A stretch of 64,000 bases of DNA from JACPVF01 sp964502095. Lineage in GTDB: Bacteria > Chloroflexota > Anaerolineae > Anaerolineales > Villigracilaceae. The notes below the pieces were generated by a model that saw nothing but the letters and a program-made list of their open reading frames with translations, did not search any database and was not told where the DNA came from. Made by a program: the position numbers and the translations under genes. Below, piece by piece: positions 1 to 6,695 of the stretch; positions within the stretch are counted from its first letter, which is position 1, and each line of letters opens with the position of its first letter. The DNA lies in NCBI GenBank assembly GCA_964502095.1, contig CAZCUF010000007.1:1-64000 (forward strand). The letters run 5' to 3'.

Positions 1-44
1 ACCTGATCGCCGCTATTTACAACCTCGAACTCAACTCAAATTGA
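1..44 (+). CDS. C-terminal tail of an upstream gene (partial)
   Basis: Reading from base 3 gives LIAAIYNLELNSN and a TGA stop at 42-44, a plausible protein C-terminus that enters from outside the window. Fourteen codons are too few to identify a family. The other frame, open to the left edge and continuous with the next gene, gives an arginine- and proline-rich stretch that looks less like protein. I therefore read this as the end of a separate upstream gene. Confidence 0.35.
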   Translation, partial: LIAAIYNLELNSN

Positions 45-109
45 CTTTTGCAAGATGTCTATTTAATGAGTCTTCGAAGAACCCTTTATTTCTTCTTCAG
101 GGATATACC

Positions 110-706
110 ATGTTTGACAAAGAGATTAAGAAGGCACTTGGGCAAGATGGGAGTGAGTATTATCAGTTTAAGTTTAATTATTTTTCTAAGAGGGCGGTAA
201 AGACGACTGGAGACATAAACCAAAAATATTTATGCCTAAATACACCTATGTATTCAGTTCTTATTTTACCTAAATCGGCAAGTACATCATCTAATTGGTC
301 AAGTTATTTTTTATATCTCTTCAACCTCACACTCTGTGAGAATAAACTCGACGAGATAAAAAATATATTGATATCAATCAACCCCAAAAATCATGACCTG
401 ATCCGTGAAAAATCCAGCACGATTCGAAGAACATTAGAAAATGTTCTGAAAATTGAGTCTTGCTTTCTTGATATTGAATATAAAAAACCCTATTCACATC
501 AATTGTTAGGGGATTTAATAAGCAATCTGAAAAGCAGCCATGACAGGTCTGCAACAGGTTCTTTCGGAAAAATGGCGGAATGGGCGAATGAACTCTCACA
601 CGATTCTGGGTTGCCTGTCGAAAGAACAAAAGCACAGGAATTATGTGCCTTGGTTTTAGATTATACAAAGCAGGTGAGACAAATAATAGATGAGAATTTT
701 TCATAA
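110..706 (+). CDS. Hypothetical protein, AT-rich
   Basis: This is a 198-residue soluble protein of no recognised family. I see no signal peptide, membrane segment, Walker motif or catalytic signature. The C-terminal half is helical and charged (around KMAEWANELSHDSGLP). The ATG at 110 is preferred because AGGGA lies 7 nt upstream. A TTG at 41 in the same frame is the alternative, but it would overlap the tail of the preceding gene. Base composition is clearly more AT-rich than the core genes of the window, which suggests accessory or transferred DNA. Confidence 0.55.
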   Translation: MFDKEIKKALGQDGSEYYQFKFNYFSKRAVKTTGDINQKYLCLNTPMYSVLILPKSASTSSNWSSYFLYLFNLTLCENKLDEIKNILISINPKNHDLIREKSSTIRRTLENVLKIESCFLDIEYKKPYSHQLLGDLISNLKSSHDRSATGSFGKMAEWANELSHDSGLPVERTKAQELCALVLDYTKQVRQIIDENFS

Positions 707-727
707 CCACCCTTTTTAGTGGGCCTC

Positions 728-804
728 ACCACTTCGACAGACTCAACAAGCGAGTCCGCTTGAGCGGACTTCCACGTACTGGGGTGGTTGTTGAGCTTGT
801 CGAG
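728..804. repeat. Imperfect long inverted repeat with inner hairpin
   Basis: The outer arms ACTTCGACAGACTCAACAA and TTGTTGAGCTTGTCGAG are imperfect inverted copies. Between them lies a perfect inner hairpin, AGTCCGC-TTGA-GCGGACT (753-770). No ORF spans the element convincingly. It resembles dispersed non-coding palindromic elements of bacterial genomes. No second copy was noticed in this window. Confidence 0.5.
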
Positions 805-868
805 ACACAGGGCTTCAGCCCGACGGACAAAGCAAGCGAAGCAACATTGGCATGAAAAGGAATTATTT

Positions 869-910
869 ATGACGAATCAATATGAATACATCATCATCGG
901 CGCGGGACAG
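869..910 (+). pseudogene. Remnant 5' end of an FAD oxidoreductase gene
   Basis: The start MTNQYEYIIIGAG is nearly the same peptide as the N-terminus of the intact oxidoreductase at 1682 (MTNHYDHIIIGAG). The 42 bases differ at nine positions, mostly third-codon positions. A GGAATTATTT leader also resembles the one before 1682. After the glycine-rich loop the frame runs into a palindromic repeat and stops at 970. It is best read as the decayed start of a divergent paralogue rather than a recent duplication. Confidence 0.6.
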
Positions 911-915
911 AGGGA

Positions 916-949
916 CCTCACCCCTAACCCCTCTCCTGTAGGAGAGGGG
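916..949. repeat. GC-rich palindromic repeat, copy a
   Basis: CTCACCCCTAA is followed by a perfect 9-bp stem CCCCTCTCC / GGAGAGGGG (928-936 and 941-949) with loop TGTA. Related elements occur inside the mod gene at 26521, 26929 and 27154. Here it interrupts the gene remnant starting at 869. Confidence 0.7.
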
Positions 950-969
950 AATGTATCCCTTAAAAAATA

Positions 970-993
970 AAGCCTCCGTTTTCACAGAGGCTT
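970..993 (-). terminator. Rho-independent terminator of the PIN module
   Basis: The inverted repeat AAGCCTC / GAGGCTT has a 10-nt loop. On the minus strand it is followed by a T-rich run (TTTATTTTTTAAG), as expected downstream of the antitoxin-like gene ending at 1006. Confidence 0.65.
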
Positions 994-1005
994 GAAGTAT
1001 TGATT

Positions 1006-1212
1006 CTATTTTTTTCGTTCTTTTATAATTTGCTTGCCAATTTCACGTACACCCTTCTTGGGCAACCACTTTCGGCGGTCACGCGTGTAATTGCCGCGCC
1101 CCGTTTCGTATTGCTGGATAAAACGAATAGCGCCTGCTGGTCCTAATTCACGGAGCAGAGCTTCAAATCCAAGCGTACGGATTTCGCTAAGAGTCAGGTA
1201 AGTACTGTTCAT
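1006..1212 (-). CDS. Putative antitoxin partner of PIN toxin
   Basis: This 68-residue basic protein is translationally coupled to the PIN gene: its ATG (1212-1210) overlaps the toxin's TGA as ATGA. A start at 1233 is also open but lies inside the toxin gene. The central block GPAGAIRFIQQYETGRGNYT and the lysine-rich C-terminus look like a compact conserved fold. No classical AbrB, RHH or Phd motif is visible. The antitoxin role is inferred from coupling and size. The order (toxin first, partner second) is the reverse of most type II modules. Confidence 0.6.
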   Translation of the reverse strand: MNSTYLTLSEIRTLGFEALLRELGPAGAIRFIQQYETGRGNYTRDRRKWLPKKGVREIGKQIIKERKK

Positions 1213-1652
1213 TTCAAAACCTCTTCCAGCCATTTTACTGGATTTTCAATAGGAAAGGAAAACAAACTTTTATTTCGATTGGAGACTTTCAATATCCGGT
1301 CATCAGTTGTCAGAAAGACTTCTGCCTTGCCAAGTTCGGCAGACGCAAGATGGATGGCATCATACGGATCGAAGCCTGCTTCTTCCAATTCCTCAGCGCG
1401 TTTCAAAATTTTCTCGTTTATTTCGACAACTCGTTGAGCCAATGATAGGAAAGATAAAATTCGTTCTCTGCTTTCTGTGTCGGGATGTTGATCAATCTCA
1501 TAATGCAATACCTCACTGCCAATCCATTCCCATTCATCCTGATTGAACTTTTCGAGTATGAGCGAAACGGCTTCCGCTTCCAAACGAACTCGCGGTTGGC
1601 TCTGATCGTCAAAAGGACGATTCAAACAGCAGGCATCAAGGTAAACTTTCAT
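1209..1652 (-). CDS. PIN-domain ribonuclease toxin (VapC-like)
   Basis: This 147-residue protein has a PIN fold. Acidic residues D6 (VYLDACCLNRPFDD), E47, D98 (DPYDAIHLA) and D117/118 (LTTDDR) fit the metal-binding site of this nuclease family. Family members usually cleave tRNA or other RNA when freed from an antitoxin. The length is typical. The gene probably starts without a leader, because a TAAAAT box lies 6 nt before the ATG. It is divergent from the oxidoreductase at 1682 and coupled to the small gene downstream. The target cannot be told from sequence. Confidence 0.8.
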   Translation of the reverse strand: MKVYLDACCLNRPFDDQSQPRVRLEAEAVSLILEKFNQDEWEWIGSEVLHYEIDQHPDTESRERILSFLSLAQRVVEINEKILKRAEELEEAGFDPYDAIHLASAELGKAEVFLTTDDRILKVSNRNKSLFSFPIENPVKWLEEVLK

Positions 1653-1658
1653 AGCTAA

Positions 1659-1664
1659 ATTTTA
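1659..1664 (-). promoter_or_regulatory. Leaderless -10 box of PIN operon
   Basis: On the minus strand TAAAAT ends 6 nt before the toxin ATG. TTGTCA lies 18 nt further upstream as a candidate -35. Transcription would begin at or next to the start codon. Confidence 0.5.
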
Positions 1665-1681
1665 GCACAAAGGGATATTTC

Positions 1682-3181
1682 ATGACAAATCACTACGATC
1701 ACATCATTATCGGGGCTGGACATAACGGTCTAGTCGCCGCCGCGTATCTTGCGAAGCAAGGCAAAAAAGTTTTAGTCCTTGAACGCCGTTCCATCATCGG
1801 CGGGACGGTGGTGACTGAATCGTTTGCCGAAGGTCCCCGCATGGGGAGCGAAAATTTCACCGTCGATTCTGTGCAAACAGGTGGGACTTTGCGACCAGAC
1901 ATTATCAAAGATTTGAAATTACCGCTTTCTGGTCTCGACGGAACGTCTCGACCGCCGTTCATTTCTTTACAACCTGATGGAAATCATTTAATTCTGAATG
2001 AAGAATCCATAAAACGATTCTCTGAAAAAGATGCGAGCCGTTGGAATGAATTCGTCCGCTTTATGGATAAAGCCGCGAGCATTTTAGATGCGGCGTACGC
2101 GACCATCATGCCGCGCTTGCCAAAGAATATGAGCCTGCGTGATGGGTATGGACTTTTAGAATTAGGTCTCGAACTTCGCTTGGCTGGCAGAAAAGACATG
2201 CTCAACTTTATCCGCGCATTGCCAATGTCGGCTCAGGAGTTGGTGGAGGAATATTTTGAATCGGAAATCGTCAAAGCGGCGATTGCTTCGGTGGCGATTC
2301 ACGGCTCCACGCTTGGACCGATGTCCGCGGGGACGGGGTACACGTTAATTCACAATTGGTTGAATCGCGGCGGGTTGGCTCATGTCAATGTGGGGAAAGC
2401 AGGTGAAATCACATCTGCTTTGACGAATGCAGTCAAATCTTTCGATGGCGAAATCAGAACCAATTCAGAAGTTGCAAAAATCAAAATCGAAAATCAAATT
2501 GCCAAAGGCGTGACCTTATCAAACGGTGAAGAAATTTCTGCGGATGTGATCCTTTCCTCCGCAGACCCGAAACATACATTACTCAAACTCGTCGGCGCGC
2601 AAGATTTGCCACCCGAATTTGTCTGGCACACACAATCCATCAAAATGCGCGGCTCGGTGGCAAAGATACATTTGCAAGTAAATGGAGATCACGGAATCCC
2701 TGAAGGGACGTTGTGTGTTGCGCCGTCTATCAAATATTTGGAGAAGGCGTACGATGCCGCGAAATACGGCGAAATTTCTGAAAAGCCGTATCTTGAAATT
2801 ACAACTTCCGAAAATACCGTTTCGATTCATTTTCAATTCGCGCCATATCACCTGAAAAATAGTGAGTGGAAAGTAGAAAGTGCGAAGGTTGAAAATCTGG
2901 CGATCAATACATTAGCGGAATACTTTCCCAATCTAAAATCGTCAATCGTAAATCGTAAATCCATCACCCCTCTCGACCTCGAACAAACCTACGGTCTCAC
3001 CGAAGGCGACATCAATCACGGTCAACTCATGCTCGATCAATTCCTGTTCATGCGTCCAATTCCAGGCTGGTCGAATCACAAAACGCCGATTGATAATTTA
3101 TATCTGTGCGGAAGCGGAGTCCATGGCGGAGGCGGGGTCAGCGGCGCGGCGGGACGCAACGTCGTGAAAGTTTTGAAATAG
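1682..3181 (+). CDS. FAD-dependent phytoene-desaturase-like oxidoreductase
   Basis: This is a 499-residue NAD(P)/FAD oxidoreductase of the CrtI/PYROXD2-like superfamily. The N-terminal Rossmann motif GAGHNG is followed by the acidic end of beta-2 in VLVLERR and by GGTVVTE. The C-terminal FAD-binding signature LYLCGSGVHGGGGVSGAAG is intact. The substrate is unknown; relatives act on carotenoids or other hydrophobic molecules. AAGGGAT precedes the ATG. A heptameric AATCGTA repeat lies within the gene at 2937-2961, encoding an apparent extra stretch near SSIVNRKSI. It converges on the membrane-protein gene at 3183 with essentially no gap. Confidence 0.85.
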   Translation: MTNHYDHIIIGAGHNGLVAAAYLAKQGKKVLVLERRSIIGGTVVTESFAEGPRMGSENFTVDSVQTGGTLRPDIIKDLKLPLSGLDGTSRPPFISLQPDGNHLILNEESIKRFSEKDASRWNEFVRFMDKAASILDAAYATIMPRLPKNMSLRDGYGLLELGLELRLAGRKDMLNFIRALPMSAQELVEEYFESEIVKAAIASVAIHGSTLGPMSAGTGYTLIHNWLNRGGLAHVNVGKAGEITSALTNAVKSFDGEIRTNSEVAKIKIENQIAKGVTLSNGEEISADVILSSADPKHTLLKLVGAQDLPPEFVWHTQSIKMRGSVAKIHLQVNGDHGIPEGTLCVAPSIKYLEKAYDAAKYGEISEKPYLEITTSENTVSIHFQFAPYHLKNSEWKVESAKVENLAINTLAEYFPNLKSSIVNRKSITPLDLEQTYGLTEGDINHGQLMLDQFLFMRPIPGWSNHKTPIDNLYLCGSGVHGGGGVSGAAGRNVVKVLK

Positions 3182-3182
3182 A

Positions 3183-3965
3183 TCAAGTCCCCGTTTGTTT
3201 TTGCGATTGACGTAAAACCCACAGCGATATTCCCTGAATGGCTAATGCAATCGCGGTTGCAGTCATAAATGACGCGGCGATTCCGATGTATTCGATCAGC
3301 AATCCCAATGCGAGAAAGAATCCTGCGAAGGCGAACATGCCGTATAACAAACCGCGCAAGACGTGCGCCGCGGCGGCCGGCCCTTGCTGTTGATGCGCAA
3401 AAACTGTCAGAATAGTGACATATAAAGGAATGGTGGCCAGCAACCCGGTCAGGTGGGGACCGAGGAACGAGGCACTGCCTGTCAACAGCAGAATAAAACT
3501 GGTGCCGATCAAAATGCGAGCGGGTAAATCCCAGCGTCCCGGTTCGTGTTCGATCGCTTCAACGGTTTCTCTTTTGGGCATGAGATATAACCCAAGCGCA
3601 ATGGCCGCGAACAACGTTATAAAAAGCGGTACAAGCGGAAGGCTTATATTTCGTAACAACCATGTGCTGATTCCAAAAACAAGCAAACTGACTGTGATGG
3701 CAAGCGGCCAGCGAAAACGCGTCGCCAGCCATGCGTAAGTCAGCGCGTAAAAGACCAGCGAGAATCCGCCACTCAACACGCCCAGCGCGGCGTCTGCCGC
3801 GAAGCTGACGTTATGACTAAGCGCCACGAAGAAAACGACCGGTCCCGACGTGAGCGGCATGCCTACGATCCAGCCGCTGACCGCCGAGCCCCAACGCCGC
3901 CCTGCGAGGCTGGCCGAGCCGATGATCAACGGCGCCAGAATTAATTTGAGAACAAAGATGTTCAT
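3183..3965 (-). CDS. Multi-pass membrane protein, unknown function
   Basis: This 260-residue protein is almost entirely hydrophobic, with about eight predicted membrane helices in two halves separated by a charged loop (KRETVEAIEHEPGR). The glycine-rich N-terminus (SGWIVGMPLTSGPV) and the repeated pattern of helices suggest a small transporter or permease-like fold. No family is recognised with confidence. Its ATG overlaps the mevalonate kinase stop (ATGA), so it is the last gene of the three-gene operon with the polyprenyl-phosphate synthase. A role in polyprenyl or envelope lipid handling is possible but only inferred. Confidence 0.7.
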   Translation of the reverse strand: MNIFVLKLILAPLIIGSASLAGRRWGSAVSGWIVGMPLTSGPVVFFVALSHNVSFAADAALGVLSGGFSLVFYALTYAWLATRFRWPLAITVSLLVFGISTWLLRNISLPLVPLFITLFAAIALGLYLMPKRETVEAIEHEPGRWDLPARILIGTSFILLLTGSASFLGPHLTGLLATIPLYVTILTVFAHQQQGPAAAAHVLRGLLYGMFAFAGFFLALGLLIEYIGIAASFMTATAIALAIQGISLWVLRQSQKQTGT

Positions 3966-4891
3966 GAATGTACCGAAGTGATGATGGTATGCTTCGCGCC
4001 CGCCTCTTTCATGGACCTTGAAACCGATTCCGCCAAATCGGGCGCGGTCAAAGCGATCAGGTTGCCGCCGCGTCCGCCGCCGCTTAGTTTTGCCCCAACT
4101 GCCCCGGCCTTTCGCGCCGCCTCGGCCAACGTATCCAGTTCAGGCGAAGAGACCGTCATCTCCTGCAACAGCGCATGATTTCGATTCATCAACCCGCTCA
4201 GTTCTTTCCATTTTCCGCTTTCTATTTTTTCTCTCGCGCTTTTCGCAATCTCTCCAATTTCATCGAACACGCTTTCCCATCTTGCTTTGTCCGCTTCCCA
4301 TAATTTACGCACATCGCTCACAGATTCTTTGGTCTGGGCGGAGATTCCGGTATCGGCGATCACAATGGTAAACGGCGACTCGACAGTGAAGATTTCAATC
4401 GGCTGGCCCTTGATAAAGTACACGGGCCGCGCGTAGGTAATCACAGTGTTATCGATTCCCGAAGGCGTGCCGTGATGAATCTTCTCGGCCTCGTACGCGA
4501 GCGCGTTGACCTGTTCATCGTTCAGCGGATAATGGAGGTGCGCCGCCAGCGCCCGAATCAACGCCACCGAAACTGCCGCGCCCGAGCCAAGCCCGGAGGC
4601 AACCGGAATGTTCGACGCGATCTTTATGCCGAGGTTGGGAAACGGGAAAACGCGCGAGCGAAGAAGAAATTTATTTATAACGATGGCAAGCGGATGGCCG
4701 GAAGGAAGCGAGTTGAGTTCGCTGTGCAGGTTAACGTTCGGGGCGGCGATCCAAATTCCGGCGCGGGGAGAGTCGGAAACTTCCACATCCGCGTGAACTT
4801 TCGTCACGGGCACGGCCAGCGCGGGGCGTCCGTAAACGACGGCATGTTCGCCGAAAAGAATAATCTTGCCCGGGGCGGAAGCGGAGGTCAC
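3962..4891 (-). CDS. Mevalonate kinase
   Basis: This 309-residue GHMP kinase phosphorylates mevalonate with ATP in isoprenoid synthesis. The N-terminal SASAPGKIILFGEHAVVYG, the ATP-binding loop PVASGLGSGAAVS and the C-terminal KLSGGGRGG are all present and match mevalonate kinases better than other GHMP enzymes. I choose a GTG start at 4891, which overlaps the upstream TGA as GTGA and places APGK at the usual distance from the start. The open frame to 4927 would add twelve unlikely residues. It is coupled to the polyprenyl-phosphate phosphoribosyltransferase upstream, suggesting a shared role in supplying polyprenyl carriers. Confidence 0.88.
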   Translation of the reverse strand: MTSASAPGKIILFGEHAVVYGRPALAVPVTKVHADVEVSDSPRAGIWIAAPNVNLHSELNSLPSGHPLAIVINKFLLRSRVFPFPNLGIKIASNIPVASGLGSGAAVSVALIRALAAHLHYPLNDEQVNALAYEAEKIHHGTPSGIDNTVITYARPVYFIKGQPIEIFTVESPFTIVIADTGISAQTKESVSDVRKLWEADKARWESVFDEIGEIAKSAREKIESGKWKELSGLMNRNHALLQEMTVSSPELDTLAEAARKAGAVGAKLSGGGRGGNLIALTAPDLAESVSRSMKEAGAKHTIITSVHS

Positions 4892-5757
4892 GAGAGATAA
4901 AAGACAGCCAATACGACCAGCACCCATAGAAAGAGCGCGATCTGCAGAGGGCGGTCGGTGAGCAAAATTTCCTCCGGCTCGCCGCCGGCATGGTCCACTT
5001 CGATCAGATACAAATAACGAAAGACCGCGTAGATTACGAATGGAATGGTCAGCATCATGCTGTGATTGTCGGGCAGGTTCGGCGCGGAGAATGTGTACAG
5101 GCTATAAGCCACAATGGTGGTGCTGGAAACGATCAGGATATATTGATCGAGCAGGGGCAGGGTGTAGCCGTCCAATACTTTGCGGTGTGTGCCTGCGCCG
5201 TTGGCCAACAGCGCCAATTCGGCGCGGCGCTTGCCGAAACCGAGATACAGCGAAAGCAGAGTCATCACCACATACAGCCACGGCGAGAAGCGCTCCACGT
5301 GAATCAATGTTACGCCAGCGCCCACGCGCAGTACAAAGCCCGAGGCCAGAATCAGCACATCCACGATGGGAACATGCTTGAGCCATTTGGAATATAACAG
5401 GTTGATCAGCAGGTACACGCCGATGACGAACGCGAACTCGGGAGCGAGCCAATAGCCGAGCGCGAGCGCGAACGCCACCAAAAGAATCCCGGCCGTCCAC
5501 GCGGCGGGCACGGGTAATCGGCCCGAGGCGATTGGCCGATTCCTCTTCTGCGGATGCTGACGGTCGGCTTCCACATCGGCCAGATCGTTGAAGATATATA
5601 CCGACGAAGAGATCAGGCAGAACAACGCGAAACCGGCCAGCGTTCGCAGAAACGGATCGGGTAGAAATAACTGTTTGTCGAAAACGAGCGCCGCAAAGAC
5701 GAAGCCGTTCTTCGTCCATTGCCGCGGACGCATGGTTTTGAGTAACGCTTTGAACAT
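4888..5757 (-). CDS. Decaprenyl-phosphate phosphoribosyltransferase-like UbiA protein
   Basis: This is a 289-residue UbiA-superfamily membrane enzyme. RPRQWTKN near the N-terminus and the aspartate-rich motif NDLADVEADRQHPQKRNRPI (about residues 57-76) are characteristic of 5-phosphoribosyl-1-diphosphate:decaprenyl-phosphate transferases. Those enzymes make polyprenyl-phosphoribose, the precursor of arabinose donors in mycobacteria. About eight to nine membrane helices are visible. It is the first gene of the operon with mevalonate kinase and has a -10 box 6 nt before its ATG. The exact lipid and sugar in this organism are inferred from the family. Confidence 0.85.
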   Translation of the reverse strand: MFKALLKTMRPRQWTKNGFVFAALVFDKQLFLPDPFLRTLAGFALFCLISSSVYIFNDLADVEADRQHPQKRNRPIASGRLPVPAAWTAGILLVAFALALGYWLAPEFAFVIGVYLLINLLYSKWLKHVPIVDVLILASGFVLRVGAGVTLIHVERFSPWLYVVMTLLSLYLGFGKRRAELALLANGAGTHRKVLDGYTLPLLDQYILIVSSTTIVAYSLYTFSAPNLPDNHSMMLTIPFVIYAVFRYLYLIEVDHAGGEPEEILLTDRPLQIALFLWVLVVLAVFYLS

Positions 5758-5763
5758 TCCGCA

Positions 5764-5769
5764 ATTTTA
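5764..5769 (-). promoter_or_regulatory. Leaderless -10 box of UbiA operon
   Basis: TAAAAT on the minus strand ends 6 nt before the ATG at 5757, too close for a 5' leader or Shine-Dalgarno site. No clear -35 is seen. Confidence 0.5.
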
Positions 5770-5842
5770 CACTCGATGAATGTAAATTGGGATTTGGGAT
5801 TCGATGCGGCGATTCCCGGCCCGCGAATCTCGAATCCCGAAT

Positions 5843-5848
5843 TAGAAT
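5843..5848 (+). promoter_or_regulatory. Leaderless -10 box of tlyA
   Basis: TAGAAT ends 6 nt before the ATG at 5855. The divergent UbiA operon has the same layout, so the 97-bp intergenic region carries two outward leaderless promoters. An imperfect palindrome lies between them (GGGATTTGGGATTCG at 5789 against CGAATCTCGAATCCCG at 5825). Confidence 0.45.
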
Positions 5849-5854
5849 CAGCCC

Positions 5855-6676
5855 ATGCCGAAAATGCGTCTGGATGTTCTGCTCGTCGAGCGCGGACTGG
5901 CCGAATCGCGCGCCAAAGCGCAAGCCTTGATCATGGCCGGGCAGGTGCGGGTGGACGGTCAGACCGCCCTCAAACCTGCCGCCGCCATCGCGGCCGATTC
6001 CCAGCTGACGGTGGATTCCGGCCCGCGCTTCGTTTCGCGCGGCGGCGAAAAACTGGATGCGGCGCTCGACGCGTTCAAAATTGACGTAACAGATTTGATC
6101 TGCGCCGACGTGGGCGCCTCCACCGGCGGCTTCACCGATTGCCTCCTGCAACGCGGCGCGGCGAAAGTCTATGCTATTGACGTGGGCAAAGGCATTCTGC
6201 ATTGGAAACTGCGCAACGATCCGCGCGTGATCGCGATGGAGCGGACCAACGCGCGATTCGTCGAGTCACTGCCAGAGCCGGTTGATTTCATCACAATTGA
6301 CGCGTCGTTTATTTCATTGAAGGTTTTGTTGCCGGTGGTTAAACGCTGGTTCTTTCTTCTTTCCTCTTCCGACAAAGGAAAGAAGAAAGAGGAAAGATTC
6401 GATGTGATTGCGCTGATTAAGCCCCAATTCGAGGCCGGGAGAAAGGATGTTTCGCGCGGCGCGGGCGTAATCCGCGACCCGCTCATCCATCGCCAGGTTC
6501 TGCTCGATGTGCTGAACTTCGCACAGCAGGAGGGGTTTACTTTGCGCGGCCTGATCCGCTCCCCGATACTCGGCCCGAAGGGAAACACCGAATTTTTGGC
6601 ATGGCTGTCATTGGGTGAAGCCGCTGAAGGCCTCACCAATTGGATTGACTCGGTAATTCCCGCCGCCGCGGGGTAA
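5855..6676 (+). CDS. tlyA: TlyA-family rRNA 2'-O-methyltransferase
   Basis: This 273-residue protein has an N-terminal S4 RNA-binding domain (about residues 4-64, RLDVLLVERGLAESRAKAQA) and an FtsJ/RrmJ-type methyltransferase domain. The SAM loop is DVGASTGGFTDCLL, with KPQFEAGRKD near residue 190. TlyA proteins methylate ribose 2'-OH of cytidines in 16S/23S rRNA. The usual spacing before the KPQFEAG motif is broken by an in-frame, serine- and lysine-rich insert (about residues 166-179) encoded by a perfect 14-bp inverted repeat. A second methylation target or haemolysin activity cannot be judged. Confidence 0.87.
   Translation: MPKMRLDVLLVERGLAESRAKAQALIMAGQVRVDGQTALKPAAAIAADSQLTVDSGPRFVSRGGEKLDAALDAFKIDVTDLICADVGASTGGFTDCLLQRGAAKVYAIDVGKGILHWKLRNDPRVIAMERTNARFVESLPEPVDFITIDASFISLKVLLPVVKRWFFLLSSSDKGKKKEERFDVIALIKPQFEAGRKDVSRGAGVIRDPLIHRQVLLDVLNFAQQEGFTLRGLIRSPILGPKGNTEFLAWLSLGEAAEGLTNWIDSVIPAAAG
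6351..6390. repeat. Perfect 14-bp palindrome inside tlyA
   Basis: TCTTTCTTCTTTCC (6351-6364) and its exact reverse complement (6377-6390) flank a 12-nt loop. The element is read through in frame and encodes the low-complexity peptide around FLLSSSDKGKKKEER. Confidence 0.8.
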
Positions 6677-6695
6677 AATCAGCCCTTGCGTCAAA

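Noticed and set aside
788..970. 60-codon frame taken as a gene
   Set aside because: Only the segment from 869 resembles protein; it is the truncated oxidoreductase start running into a palindromic repeat, so it is listed as a pseudogene remnant.
5102..6202. 366-codon minus-strand frame across the UbiA-tlyA intergenic region
   Set aside because: It overlaps both well-supported genes out of frame and includes their promoters.
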